A stretch of DNA of 43,736 nt from JBQTKD01 sp052386455 (GCA_052386455.1 JBQTKD010000111.1:1-43736); one strand, 5' to 3'. Positions 7,390 through 15,722 are shown, numbered from the stretch's first letter. Program-made: numbers and translations. Notes: generated by a model from the letters alone, not told the origin.

Positions 7390-8637
7390 ATGGACACCTA
7401 CACCGCGACGGCATCGGCCCCGCAGCCCGAGAGCCACGCCAATGTCTGGGCCGCCGACGCGCAGAACCCCGCGGCCTCCGCGCCGCTTCGTCGCCGCCGC
7501 ATGCAGCAGCTGGACCTGGGCTCGTTCGGTTCGCGCCGAGGACTCGCGACGCTCGCCGTCGTCGCCCTGACCGCGGGCCTCGTTGGGGGCGGAGTCGGCG
7601 CGGCGGCGTTCTCGCAGTCGGACTCGGCCGGGCCCGCCACGGGATCGTCGAGCATCTCGCGCATCGTGAACGCCGCGGCCCCCGTGATCGCACCCGAGGG
7701 CACCGCACAGGCCGTCGCCGCCAAGGTCGCCCCGAGCGTCGTCTCGATCGACGTGCGGAACGCGACGCCCTCCAGCGGGCTGCTGCGCGGCAACCAGGGC
7801 GGCGTCGCGGGCAGTGGCAGCGGCGTCGTCATCGGCAGCGACGGCTTGATTCTGACGAACAACCACGTCGCCGGGGAGGGCGACCTGACGGTCACCTTCT
7901 CCGACGGGCGCTCGGTCCGCGCCACGCTGATCAAGGCCGACCCGGTGACCGACCTCGCCGTCATCAAGGCGCAGGGCGTCACCGACGCGACGCCGATCGC
8001 CTGGGGCCGCTCCGACAGCCTCGTCGTCGGCCAGGCCGTCTACGCGATGGGTTCCCCGCTTGGACTGTCCGGCACCTTCACCTCCGGCATCGTCAGCGCC
8101 CTGCACCGCCCGGTCGTGCCGCAGGCGGAGTCCGGCAGCGGGACGAACAGCGTCATCGACGCCATCCAGACCGACGCCCCGATCAACCCCGGCAACTCCG
8201 GCGGCGCGCTCGTCGACGCCGCCGGCAACCTCGTCGGCATCACCTCGGCGATCGCGTCGCTGGGCGGCGCGCAGTCCGGCTCGATCGGCCTCGGATTCGC
8301 GATCCCCGTCGACCAGGCGCGAGTCGTCGCCGAGCAACTCGCCAACGGGGTCACCGTCGCCCACGGTCAGCTCGGCGTGCAGGTCGGCGACTCCACCGAC
8401 CCGTCGCAGCGCGGCGCGCAGCTCCAGCGCGTCACCGCCGGCGGCGCGGCCGACCAGGCGGGCCTGCGTGCAGGCGACGTCGTGACCGGATTCGACGGCC
8501 GGCTCCTCGAGGACGGCGACTCGCTCGTCGCCGCCGTCCGCTCGGCGCAGCCCAACACCCGCCACACCGTCACGTACGTGCGGGACGGCGCGACGAACAC
8601 GGCCACCGTGACCCTGGGCAGCGACGCAGTGCGCTAG
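7390..8637 (+). CDS. HtrA/DegP-like membrane-anchored serine protease with PDZ domain
   Basis: A protein of 415 residues. A cytoplasmic N-terminal segment of about 50 residues leads to one membrane helix (about 51-74, GLATLAVVALTAGLVGGGVG). The trypsin-like domain carries the triad H159 (TNNHV), D188 (DPVTDLAV) and S270 (NPGNSGGAL). A C-terminal PDZ domain covers about 315-405 (GLRAGDVVTGFDG). It would degrade or check misfolded proteins outside the membrane. ATG 7390 is chosen; a TTG at 7330 in the same frame would add 20 unlikely residues. No strong Shine-Dalgarno precedes 7390. It is divergent from the phosphatase gene and ends at a strong hairpin. Confidence 0.92.
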   Translation: MDTYTATASAPQPESHANVWAADAQNPAASAPLRRRRMQQLDLGSFGSRRGLATLAVVALTAGLVGGGVGAAAFSQSDSAGPATGSSSISRIVNAAAPVIAPEGTAQAVAAKVAPSVVSIDVRNATPSSGLLRGNQGGVAGSGSGVVIGSDGLILTNNHVAGEGDLTVTFSDGRSVRATLIKADPVTDLAVIKAQGVTDATPIAWGRSDSLVVGQAVYAMGSPLGLSGTFTSGIVSALHRPVVPQAESGSGTNSVIDAIQTDAPINPGNSGGALVDAAGNLVGITSAIASLGGAQSGSIGLGFAIPVDQARVVAEQLANGVTVAHGQLGVQVGDSTDPSQRGAQLQRVTAGGAADQAGLRAGDVVTGFDGRLLEDGDSLVAAVRSAQPNTRHTVTYVRDGATNTATVTLGSDAVR

Positions 8638-8661
8638 CACCGCTCCCGGGCACGTGAATCA

Positions 8662-8691
8662 GCCCCGCAGGTTCTGGAACTCCTGCGGGGC
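8662..8691. terminator. Bidirectional hairpin terminator
   Basis: A perfect 10-bp stem (GCCCCGCAGG/CCTGCGGGGC) with a 10-base loop lies between the convergent htrA-like and cold-shock genes. There is no T-run, which is common in high-GC actinobacteria. Confidence 0.7.
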
Positions 8692-8712
8692 GAGGGCGGA
8701 CGAGGCCCGCGA

Positions 8713-8913
8713 CTAGATGACGCGAACGTTCTCCGCCTGCAGGCCCTTCTGGCCCTGGACGATGTCCAGCTCGACGCGCTGGTTCTCTTCGAGCGAGCGG
8801 TATCCGGAGGCCGCGATCGCGGAGTAGTGCACGAAGACGTCCTGCTGCCCGTCGACGGCGATGAAGCCGAAGCCCTTCTCGCCGTTGAACCACTTCACGG
8901 TGCCCTGCGCCAT
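8713..8913 (-). CDS. Cold-shock domain protein (CspA family)
   Basis: A 66-residue single-domain RNA/DNA chaperone. Both nucleic-acid binding motifs are present: KGFGFI (RNP-1) and VFVHYSAI (RNP-2). It opens with the usual MAQGTVKWFN. The start at 8911-8913 gives the normal family length; the frame continues six residues further upstream, without homology. An upstream region of about 180 bases without another gene agrees with the long regulated 5' leaders of csp genes. Confidence 0.95.
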   Translation of the reverse strand: MAQGTVKWFNGEKGFGFIAVDGQQDVFVHYSAIAASGYRSLEENQRVELDIVQGQKGLQAENVRVI

Positions 8914-9190
8914 TTTCAAGCCTGTCTGCATCGAGCCTTGCCGGTCGCGGCGCCCCGGTTGGGCGTTCCGGGCCAGTTATTTTTCGATGCGAGAGCGCCC
9001 GGAGCATTCAGCAACCCGCGCTCACAGTGGCTCGAAGGCGTGAACATGCAACCGCGCCGACGGTAGCACTCCCTCGACTCGAGCGGGCCCAGTGAAACTT
9101 ACGGGTCAAGAGGGATACGGTCGGGGTGTCGGCCACGCGCCGCACTCCCGCGGTCGAAGTAGGTCGGCCGCATCGCACCTGGTGGGGTTC

Positions 9191-9427
9191 ATGGTCCAAG
9201 GTTCGCGCGGTCAGTACGTCCCGAAGCGTCCCCCGGGCAGCCCGTTCAACCGGCCCGAGCCGGAGGCGGTGCCCGACGAGGTCTACTCAGTCGACGACCG
9301 GGTGACCCACGACAAGTACGGCCTCGGCAGAGTGATCGCCGTCGTCGAATCGCGTGAGGTCACGGTCGACTTCGGTGCCCAGACCCTCCGGATTGCGTTG
9401 CCGAGCACGAAGCTGTCACGTCTCTAG
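9191..9427 (+). CDS. Small conserved protein with a KOW/Tudor-like beta domain
   Basis: A protein of 78 residues from ATG 9191. After a basic, proline-rich N-terminus (YVPKRPPGSPFNRPEPE) it has a compact beta region: VDDRVTHDKYGLGRVIAV, then VTVDFGAQTLRIALPSTKL. The pattern RVTHDxYGLGxV...VDFGxxxxRI recurs in short actinobacterial proteins and resembles the beta-barrel domains of CarD/UvrD C-termini. The function is unknown; nucleic-acid or polymerase contact is only a guess. It ends 8 bases before the next gene, so the two are probably co-transcribed. Confidence 0.72.
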   Translation: MVQGSRGQYVPKRPPGSPFNRPEPEAVPDEVYSVDDRVTHDKYGLGRVIAVVESREVTVDFGAQTLRIALPSTKLSRL

Positions 9428-9435
9428 GAGGAGAC

Positions 9436-10419
9436 ATGGCCGAGGTCCAGACCGTCCGTGGTCCACTCGACACGGAGCGTCTCGGCAGGGTGCTCGCCCA
9501 CGAGCACGTGTTCCTGCTCGACCCGGAGCTCGCCGCCAACCATCCGGAGGCCTGGGGTTCCGAGGACGAGCGCGTCGGCGACGCGGTCGCCAGGCTGCGC
9601 GCCCTGAAGGAACGCGGCATCGACACCATCGCCGACCCGACGGTCCTCGGACTCGGCCGGTACATCCCCCGCATCCAACGGATCGCCGAACAGGTCGACC
9701 TCAACATCGTGGTCGCGACCGGCCTGTACACGTACAACGACGTCCCCCTGCAGTTCGGGCTCGTCGGTCCCGGCGCGATGTTCGACCTGCCCGAGCCGCT
9801 CACCGAGCTGTTCGTGAAGGACATCGAACAGGGGATAGCCGACACCGGGGTCCGCGCCGCCTTCCTCAAGTGCGCGATCGACCACCACGGCATGACGCCG
9901 GGGGTCGAGCGCGTCATGCGGGCCGTGGCCCGGGCGCACCTGCGCACCGGGGCGCCGATCATGGTCCACACCCACGCCCACAACGGCTCGGCGCTCGCCG
10001 CACAGGACCTGCTGGCGAAGGAGGGGGTGGACCTCGCCGCGGTGCAGCTCGCCCACTGCGGCGACACCACGGACCTGGACTACCTGCGCTCGCTGGCGGA
10101 CCGCGGAAGCCTGCTCGGCATGGACCGCTTCGGCCTCGACGTGTTCCTGCCCTTGGAGCAGCGCGTGGCCACCGTCGCGGAGCTGTGCCGGCAGGGCTAC
10201 GCCGAGCGCATGGTGCTCTCCCACGACTCCACGTGCTTCATCGACTGGTTCCCGGAGCCGATGCGCGCAGCCGTCGCCCCGAACTGGCACTACACCCACA
10301 TCAGCGACGACGTCCTGCCCGCCCTGCGAGCTGCCGGCGTGACGGAAGATCAGATCGACACCATGCTCGTCGACAACCCCCGCAGATACCTCGCCGGCGA
10401 TCCCCGCCGCGCGGATTAG
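9436..10419 (+). CDS. Phosphotriesterase-family metal hydrolase
   Basis: A protein of 327 residues with the binuclear-metal amidohydrolase fold. All expected ligands are visible: H22 and H24 (AHEHV), bridging lysine K145 (AAFLKCAID), H178 (MVHTHAH), H207 (LAHCGD) and D264 (LSHDSTC). Relatives hydrolyse organophosphates, lactones or other esters; the substrate cannot be told from sequence. The start ATG 9436 follows AGGAGGA (9427-9433). It lies directly after the small protein gene and is followed by an intrinsic terminator, so the two form a short operon. Confidence 0.9.
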   Translation: MAEVQTVRGPLDTERLGRVLAHEHVFLLDPELAANHPEAWGSEDERVGDAVARLRALKERGIDTIADPTVLGLGRYIPRIQRIAEQVDLNIVVATGLYTYNDVPLQFGLVGPGAMFDLPEPLTELFVKDIEQGIADTGVRAAFLKCAIDHHGMTPGVERVMRAVARAHLRTGAPIMVHTHAHNGSALAAQDLLAKEGVDLAAVQLAHCGDTTDLDYLRSLADRGSLLGMDRFGLDVFLPLEQRVATVAELCRQGYAERMVLSHDSTCFIDWFPEPMRAAVAPNWHYTHISDDVLPALRAAGVTEDQIDTMLVDNPRRYLAGDPRRAD

Positions 10420-10508
10420 GAACCTCGACGCTGCCGCCGTCCCGCCACTAGGGTCTGGCGCAGTGCCCGTCCCCACCCGGCGCCGCGACCGAACGGTCGC
10501 CTCGATTT

Positions 10509-10551
10509 TCGCGACCGCGCGACAGCGGCGTCTCGCGGTCGCGAGTTTTTT
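10509..10551 (+). terminator. Intrinsic terminator
   Basis: An 11-bp perfect stem (TCGCGACCGCG/CGCGGTCGCGA) with a 14-base loop is followed by a run of six T. It would end the phosphotriesterase transcript. A smaller hairpin (GCGACC-GAAC-GGTCGC) lies just upstream. Confidence 0.8.
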
Positions 10552-10636
10552 CGGCCGAGAGACGCCGAAAAGTTCCCGGATCGGCGAACGAATTGGAAAC
10601 CCCCCAGGGGTTCATCCGGATCGCCCCCAAATGGTG

Positions 10637-10665
10637 GGAAACGTCCTCTCCGTTCCGGTCGTATA
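10637..10665 (+). promoter_or_regulatory. Possible ECF-sigma promoter of the CHRD gene
   Basis: GGAAAC (10637-10642) and CGTATA (10660-10665) are 17 bases apart, a pattern like envelope-stress ECF promoters (xGAAAC-N16/17-CGTA). The CHRD gene starts about 80 bases downstream. This rests on motif match only. Confidence 0.35.
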
Positions 10666-10745
10666 CCCCTACCCGGTTGGGGTGGTCCACCGTGCCCATC
10701 GGCCTGACACTCTGGCCAGATACCGGAATCTGGAAGGGACGGGCA

Positions 10746-11249
10746 ATGCGCATTCGAGTCGTAGGCGCCGGGGTGGCGAGCATCGCGCTGGCTTCGGGAC
10801 TGGTCGTTTCGTCGCTCGGCGGCACCGCAGTCGCCGGCCACGAGAACACGTTGCTGACGACCACGCTCAAGGGCCAGGCGGAGGTCCCGGACAAGGGCGA
10901 CCCGGACGGCCGCGGCACCGCCATGGTGTTCGGCATCGACGGGGACAAGAACACCCTCTGCTACGCCCTGAAGGTCAGCAAGATCAAGCTCGGCGAGGGC
11001 GTGGCGGCGCACATCCACAAGGGCAAGGCCGGCAAGGCCGGGCCCGTCGTTGCACTCTTGGCCGCACCTGGCGACGGCGACGCCGCCGACTGCCTGACTC
11101 CCGATCGCGTGCTTCCGAGCGGCGACAAGGCGCTCGTGGGCAAGAACGTGGCCCAGCAGATTCTGCGCAACCCGAGCAACTTCTACGTCAACGTGCACAA
11201 CTCCGAGTACCCCGGCGGCGCGATCCGCGGGCAGCTCGCGCGCAAGTAG
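10746..11249 (+). CDS. Secreted CHRD-domain protein
   Basis: A protein of 167 residues with a signal peptide (hydrophobic 5-30, ending in SLGGTAVAG). It is followed by one CHRD domain: LKGQAEVPDKGDPDGRGTA, then CYALKVSKI, HIHKGKAGKAGPVV, and the closing FYVNVHNSEYPGGAIRGQL. CHRD domains occur in chordin and in many secreted bacterial proteins; their molecular role is not established. ATG 10746 has AAGGGA at 10733-10738. The frame continues upstream to 10593 but without a signal-peptide-like start. It stands alone between terminators, so it is monocistronic. Confidence 0.88.
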   Translation: MRIRVVGAGVASIALASGLVVSSLGGTAVAGHENTLLTTTLKGQAEVPDKGDPDGRGTAMVFGIDGDKNTLCYALKVSKIKLGEGVAAHIHKGKAGKAGPVVALLAAPGDGDAADCLTPDRVLPSGDKALVGKNVAQQILRNPSNFYVNVHNSEYPGGAIRGQLARK

Positions 11250-11267
11250 TCGAGTCGTCTCGGCGTG

Positions 11268-11303
11268 AACGGCCGCGGGAGCTTGCACGGTCCCGCGGCC
11301 GTT
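11268..11303. terminator. Bidirectional hairpin terminator
   Basis: A perfect 13-bp stem (AACGGCCGCGGGA/TCCCGCGGCCGTT) with a 10-base loop lies between the convergent CHRD and aminotransferase genes. A short T-tract follows on the plus strand. Confidence 0.75.
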
Positions 11304-11311
11304 TCGCGTCC

Positions 11312-12478
11312 CTAGGTCGTCCAGCCCTCGGCCAGCGCAGCCAGCGCCTCGGCCGGGTCTGCGCCCAGCAACTCGGCCAGGGCGAGCACCAGGCGCTCCT
11401 GCGGTTCGGGCTGGGCGGAGATGCCCATGACGCCGATGCGCCAGAGCTTCCCGGCCAGCGGCCCGAGGCCGCCGGAGATCTCGATGCCGTGCTCGAGCAA
11501 CAGCTGGGTGCGCACCGCGGCCTCGTTGCAGGCCTCCGGCGGCGTGACGGCGAGCAGGGAGTGCAGCTGCTCTCCGGCGGGGGCCAGGCGGGTGCAGCCG
11601 AGTACGCCGAGCGCGTCGTTCAGGGCGTGGTGGGCCACGCGGTGCCGTTCCCAGGTCCGGTCCGGCCAGCCGTCCCCGGTGGTCAGGCGCAGGGCTTCGC
11701 GCAGCGCGTAGACGAGGTTGATCGGGGCCGTGTGGTGGTAGGCGCGAGCGGTGCCGCCCGCCTGGGCCGGGTTCCAGTACCCGAGCACCAGCGACAGGTC
11801 GAAGTACCAGGAGCGGCCCGGCTTCTCGCGGCGCTGCAGCTTGGCGATGGCGCGCTCGCCGGCGGTGAACGGGGCCAGCCCCGGCGGACAGTTCAGGCAC
11901 TTCTGCGTCCCGGAGAACGCCGCGTCCACCCCGGACGCGTCCAGCCGCAGCGGGTGCCCACCCAGCGAGGTGACGCAGTCCAACAGCAGCAGCGCGTCCT
12001 GCTCGCGGCACGCCTCGGCCAGGCCCTCGAGCGGCTGCGCGACACCGGTGGACGTTTCGCCGTGGACGACGAACATCGCATCGATCCCGCCGCGGGCCGC
12101 CTCGATCAGCCGAGCGGGGTCGATCGCCCGGCCCCACTCGGCCTCGACGCGGATCACCTCGGCGCCGGCACGGGTCAGCGCGTCGGCCATGCGGAGGCCG
12201 AACAGGCCGTGTACGCCGCAGACCACCCGGTCCCCGGGGTCGACGAAGTTCGCGACCAGGGCCTCCATGCCGGCGCTGCCGGTACCGGACACCGGCAGCG
12301 TGGCGAGGTTCGAGGTACCGAAGGCGGTCCGCAGCAGGTCGATGGTCTCGGTCATCACCGTGGCGAAGGCCGGGTCCATGTGGCCGATCGTCGGCAGCGC
12401 GAGCGCCTCGAGGACGCTGTCCGGCACGATGCTCGGCCCCGAGCCCAGGAGGAGCCGATCGGGAATCGGGGTCAACAT
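11312..12478 (-). CDS. Class V aminotransferase (alanine-glyoxylate/PucG type)
   Basis: A 388-residue PLP enzyme of the alanine-glyoxylate/serine-glyoxylate/ureidoglycine-glyoxylate aminotransferase group. Visible features are the N-terminal GPSIVPDSVLEA, the cofactor Asp in LLLDCVTSLGG (D167), and the PLP lysine K193 in SGTQKCLNCPPG. Length is normal. Start ATG at 12476-12478; the frame runs on upstream into an unrelated region. It could be AGXT-like or PucG-like; there is no purine-degradation neighbourhood to favour the latter. The downstream side ends at the shared hairpin. Confidence 0.88.
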   Translation of the reverse strand: MLTPIPDRLLLGSGPSIVPDSVLEALALPTIGHMDPAFATVMTETIDLLRTAFGTSNLATLPVSGTGSAGMEALVANFVDPGDRVVCGVHGLFGLRMADALTRAGAEVIRVEAEWGRAIDPARLIEAARGGIDAMFVVHGETSTGVAQPLEGLAEACREQDALLLLDCVTSLGGHPLRLDASGVDAAFSGTQKCLNCPPGLAPFTAGERAIAKLQRREKPGRSWYFDLSLVLGYWNPAQAGGTARAYHHTAPINLVYALREALRLTTGDGWPDRTWERHRVAHHALNDALGVLGCTRLAPAGEQLHSLLAVTPPEACNEAAVRTQLLLEHGIEISGGLGPLAGKLWRIGVMGISAQPEPQERLVLALAELLGADPAEALAALAEGWTT

Positions 12479-12501
12479 GCGCGCCAGGCTACAAGCGAGG
12501 A

Positions 12502-13149
12502 TCAGCGATCGACGCGGGCCATCTCGGCGACGGGAGCCGTCCTCGAACGCGGCTCGGTCACGACGCGGCGCTGCGCGGGAACGGTCGGCCCGTCGGCGGC
12601 GAGCAGGCCGAGGATCTGCGCACGCAGCTCGTTGAGCAGTGCGTCCGGGTGTGTGCGGGTGCGGGTCAGCCAGTAGCTGGCCTGCAGGGCCCAGACCGTC
12701 AGCTGCTCGTAGAGCTTGTCCGCGTCCCCGGACTGCACTGCGACGTAGAGCAGCACCGTCGCGGCGTGCGGGTGCGACCGCTCGGGGTCGTAGCCGGGCA
12801 GGTTCGGCTCGAGCAGGCCCACGAGCCGCCCGAAGTGCGCGGCGTCCGACAGGCGGGCCCGGCGGGCGCCGAGGTCGTGGCCGATCAGGTGGTGGACCAT
12901 CGCGACGAGCCGGAACGACAGGTCGTCGGTCAGTACGCGGGCGTCCGCCCCGTCCGCGGTGCCCTTGAGCGCGCCGACCTGTGTGAACAGCGCGAACACC
13001 CCGTCGCGCTGGGCCTCGAGGTCGTCCGGTGCGGTCGGCATTCCGCCGAGCCGCGGCGCCGTCAGCGCCACATGTCCCTTGACCTTGCCACGCGAAAACA
13101 CCACTGCGCCCCCCTTGCGCCGGGCAGCTTGCGCCGCCGCAACGATCAT
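12502..13149 (-). CDS. Conserved protein of unknown function
   Basis: A protein of up to 215 residues, mostly alpha-helical, with no signal peptide or membrane helix. The central part (DDLSFRLVAMVHHLIGHDLG, then LYVAVQSGDADKLYEQLTVW) looks like a compact helical domain; the tail is basic. I do not recognise a family. Two starts are possible: ATG at 13147-13149 (GGGGAAAG close upstream) or GTG at 13102-13104, which follows AAGGGGGG and would give MVFSRGKVKG. It ends 23 bases before the aminotransferase start on the same strand, so the two may be co-transcribed. Confidence 0.6.
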   Translation of the reverse strand: MIVAAAQAARRKGGAVVFSRGKVKGHVALTAPRLGGMPTAPDDLEAQRDGVFALFTQVGALKGTADGADARVLTDDLSFRLVAMVHHLIGHDLGARRARLSDAAHFGRLVGLLEPNLPGYDPERSHPHAATVLLYVAVQSGDADKLYEQLTVWALQASYWLTRTRTHPDALLNELRAQILGLLAADGPTVPAQRRVVTEPRSRTAPVAEMARVDR

Positions 13150-13306
13150 GAACTTTCCCCGTCAACTCCGACGTTCCGGACCGTCTGCAGGATTCACCCA
13201 TTCGGCTCGGAAATATCCGGCGATTCCAGGGCACAACGGACAAATCGCCAGGGGATAGCGGGTTCGCCCGGGTGTCCGGTGCGGTCGGCGATGGCGGGAG
13301 CGATCG

Positions 13307-14116
13307 CTATCGGCCGGGGGTGCGGGAGAGCTGCACGCCGACCACGGCGTCGTAGCGCAGGACGTAGACCGCGGCGTCGAGCAGCAGCTCGACGACCTCC
13401 ACGGGGCGGTCGCCCGCGTAGGCGACCCGCTCGACCGTCAGCACCGCGGCGCCTGCGGAGAGCGTCAGCCGCTGCGCCTCCTGCGGGGTGGCGAGCCGAG
13501 CGCGTACGTCCTCTCGGAAGCGAGTCGGAGCCCAGCCGGCCTCTGCCAGGCGCGCGTATACCCCGCCCGGGCCCGGGTCCTCGGCCAGCGCGGGCGGTGT
13601 CGCCGCGTCCGCGGGCAGCCAGGACACCGAGAGCATCACCTCGCGCCGGTCCAGCACGTAGCGGCGGGACCGCGCCCAGGCACACGTGCCCGCGGCCAAC
13701 CGCAGCGCGGCCGTCACGTGGTCGGGCGCCGGGATCCGAGCGACGTCGAGCTCTTCGACGCGTAGCTCGCGGTCGTCGGCTCCGGTCCACACGCCTTCGC
13801 CGCGCGCCCAGGGCAGGCCGGCGAGCCAGCCGAGCTCGTCGCGGACGATCGGCCGCGCGTCGCTGACGTAGACCCCGGAGCCGCGCCGGGCCACGGCGAG
13901 ACCCTCGCGCTGGAGTTCGGCCAGCGCCTGGCGAACGGTCATCCGAGCGACCTTGTAGCGGGCCATCAGATCGTTTTCGCCGGGCAGCGTCTGGCCCGGT
14001 TCGTACTCGCCGCTTCTGATGCCGCTGCGCAGGTCGTCTGCGATGCGGCGGTATTTCAATGGCTTGCGCGTGGCAGACGCACTGACCGCACCTGCGGCTT
14101 TGTCATCCTCTCGCAC
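13307..14116 (-). CDS. GntR/HutC-family transcriptional regulator
   Basis: A protein of about 269 residues. The winged helix covers about 18-85 (YRRIADDLRSGI, GQTLPGENDLMARYKVARMT, LQREGLAVARRGSGVYV). A UTRA effector domain follows (about 105-265), with the typical ending VVELLLDAAVYVLRYDA. It would repress or activate genes in response to a small molecule. The start at GTG 14114-14116 is tentative, as no strong ribosome binding site is seen. It is divergent from the small membrane protein/methyltransferase operon, which is the obvious candidate target. Confidence 0.88.
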   Translation of the reverse strand: MREDDKAAGAVSASATRKPLKYRRIADDLRSGIRSGEYEPGQTLPGENDLMARYKVARMTVRQALAELQREGLAVARRGSGVYVSDARPIVRDELGWLAGLPWARGEGVWTGADDRELRVEELDVARIPAPDHVTAALRLAAGTCAWARSRRYVLDRREVMLSVSWLPADAATPPALAEDPGPGGVYARLAEAGWAPTRFREDVRARLATPQEAQRLTLSAGAAVLTVERVAYAGDRPVEVVELLLDAAVYVLRYDAVVGVQLSRTPGR

Positions 14117-14180
14117 GGGCGAAAGGCTACGAGGGGGGTCCAAGCCGGGCAAAGCGCGCAGGGAAGTACCTGGCCATCCC

Positions 14181-14209
14181 TTGACACAACTCACCTTCGC
14201 TTTTCTAAT
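14181..14209 (+). promoter_or_regulatory. Strong sigma-70-type promoter
   Basis: TTGACA (14181-14186), a 17-base spacer and TCTAAT (14204-14209) match the housekeeping consensus at 11 of 12 positions. A short palindrome CTCTAGAG (14212-14219) overlaps the start-site region and could be an operator for the divergent GntR regulator. It drives the small membrane protein gene at 14252. Confidence 0.78.
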
Positions 14210-14251
14210 CCCTCTAGAGAACCAAGGGGGTTTACCGGACGGAGGTGGGAC

Positions 14252-14407
14252 ATGGCGCACGACACCGAGGGCGATCTCGAGGGCGTCGAAACCACCCGCG
14301 TTGCGGGTTTCCCGCGCAATCCCGTGGACATGGCGCTGGTGCTCATCATCGTGTTCCTGCTGGTCGGGGCCGTGTTGGTCGCCGTGAACCTCTGGAAGTC
14401 CGTGTAG
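14252..14407 (+). CDS. Small single-pass membrane protein
   Basis: A protein of 51 residues: a short acidic N-terminus (MAHDTEGDLEGVETTRVAGF) followed by one hydrophobic helix (about 25-47, VDMALVLIIVFLLVGAVLVA) and WKSV. GGAGG at 14241-14245 is well placed before ATG 14252, and a near-consensus promoter lies just upstream, so it is a real gene despite its size. The methyltransferase gene begins 12 bases after its stop. No family is recognised. It might be a partner or membrane tether for that enzyme. Confidence 0.78.
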   Translation: MAHDTEGDLEGVETTRVAGFPRNPVDMALVLIIVFLLVGAVLVAVNLWKSV

Positions 14408-14419
14408 CAGAATGCCCCG

Positions 14420-15178
14420 GTGCTGTTCGGCAGCGTCGGTAGGCGCGGCAACTACGGAGTGGACACCCCGATCGTCCCGGCGATCCAGGCGTTCCTGGCC
14501 CTCGTCATGCTCCAGATCGGGACCACGAAGATCGGCCGGGAAAACGACGACCAGGGCTGGTGGCTGATCGTCTCCGGCGCGATCCTGCTCGGCATCGCGC
14601 TGACGTATCTGCACGCCACCCGCCGCGGCAAGTTCCGCGTGTGGTCCCGCGCCCTCGGGGAGCTCGGGCTCGAAGGCACCGAGAAGGTGCTCGACCTCAA
14701 CTGCCAGCGCGGCGCGGTCACCACGCTCGTGGCGGCGCGCCTGACCACCGGCAAGGTGCTCGGCGTGGACACCTGGTCCCGGCGTTCCATGCTGATGAGC
14801 AACCGCGGCGGCACCGAGGACCAGATCGCACGGCGCAACGGCGTGGACGAAGGCGTCGCGGACCGGTGCGAGTGGAAGCAGGCCGACGTCCGGTCGCTCA
14901 ACCTCGATGGCAACACCTACGACCTGGTGGTGTCCGGCATGGGCATCGGCGCCCTGCCGACCGCCGAGCAGCGCCGCCAGGCCATCGACGAGGCGGTGCG
15001 GGTGACCAAGCCGGGTGGTCGGCTGCTCATCGCGGACATCCGGCACACCAACACGTACGCGAAGCGACTGCGCGAACTCGGCTGCCAGGTCAGCACCCGC
15101 CCCGCGGGATGGGAGGCCTGGTTCGGCGGCCCGTGGCTGTCCACCACGCTGATCACCGCCACCAAGCCCCAGTCTTAA
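14420..15178 (+). CDS. Membrane-anchored class I SAM-dependent methyltransferase
   Basis: A protein of 252 residues from GTG 14420. Two membrane helices occupy about 19-35 and 48-65. A Rossmann methyltransferase domain then follows: motif I VLDLNCQRGAV (90-100, a variant of the usual LDxGCGxG), GKVLGVD, YDLVVSGMGIGAL, and VTKPGGRLLIAD. The substrate is unknown; a membrane lipid or quinone-like molecule fits the topology, as an inference. It is the second gene of an operon with the small membrane protein and ends at a hairpin shared with the convergent peroxiredoxin gene. Confidence 0.85.
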   Translation: MLFGSVGRRGNYGVDTPIVPAIQAFLALVMLQIGTTKIGRENDDQGWWLIVSGAILLGIALTYLHATRRGKFRVWSRALGELGLEGTEKVLDLNCQRGAVTTLVAARLTTGKVLGVDTWSRRSMLMSNRGGTEDQIARRNGVDEGVADRCEWKQADVRSLNLDGNTYDLVVSGMGIGALPTAEQRRQAIDEAVRVTKPGGRLLIADIRHTNTYAKRLRELGCQVSTRPAGWEAWFGGPWLSTTLITATKPQS

Positions 15179-15182
15179 ACGG

Positions 15183-15221
15183 CGAACCGGCGCGGGGACC
15201 GCAGTCCCGCGCGCCGGTTCG
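15183..15221. terminator. Bidirectional hairpin terminator
   Basis: A long stem with one bulge, CGAACCGGCGCG...CGCGCCGGTTCG, lies between the convergent methyltransferase and peroxiredoxin genes. Confidence 0.7.
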
Positions 15222-15233
15222 GCTAGGCGGCCT

Positions 15234-15722
15234 TTAGAGGTCGGCGAGCACGGCCGAGCAGGTGGATGCGACGACCGAGGCCGGGCTGTCCTCGAGGTGC
15301 AGGGCGGTAATGACGCCGTCCTCGATGACGGCGGCGTACCGCAGCGACCGAGTGCCCAGACCGAAGCCGGAGCCGTCGAACGCCAGGCCCATGGCCTCGG
15401 AGAACGTCGCGTTGCCGTCGGCCAGCATCTCGATCTTGCCCTTGGCGCCCTGGGCCTCGGCCCAGGCGTCCTGCACCCAGACGTCGTTGACGCTGACGCA
15501 CACGATCTTGTCCACGCCCTTGCCGGCCAGGTCGGCCGCGCCGTCGACGTAGCTGGGCAGGTGCGCCTTGCTGCAGCCGGGCGTGAACGCGCCGGGCAGG
15601 CCGAACAGGACGACCTTTCCGGTGCCGAGGAACTGACCGGTGCTCACCGACTCCGGCATGCCCTCCGCGCTGAGAACCTTTGCCTCGACGTCCGGGATCT
15701 TGTCGCCCACTGCCACAGCCAT
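15234..15722 (-). CDS. Peroxiredoxin (Prx5/type II group)
   Basis: A 162-residue thiol peroxidase that reduces peroxides. The active-site motif is PGAFTPGCSKAHLP with peroxidatic C50. The conserved Arg lies in GTRSLRYAAVI. A C-terminal cysteine (VASTCSAVL) could resolve. The reductant would probably be mycothiol- or thioredoxin-dependent, by analogy. Start ATG 15720-15722 with AGGAG 7 bases upstream. Confidence 0.92.
   Translation of the reverse strand: MAVAVGDKIPDVEAKVLSAEGMPESVSTGQFLGTGKVVLFGLPGAFTPGCSKAHLPSYVDGAADLAGKGVDKIVCVSVNDVWVQDAWAEAQGAKGKIEMLADGNATFSEAMGLAFDGSGFGLGTRSLRYAAVIEDGVITALHLEDSPASVVASTCSAVLADL

Noticed and set aside
10463..12676. A 737-codon plus-strand frame covering the CHRD and aminotransferase genes
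   Set aside because: It contains a strong terminator hairpin and reads through two genes with clear domains in other frames; the TAGGGT-GTG at its start is not enough support.
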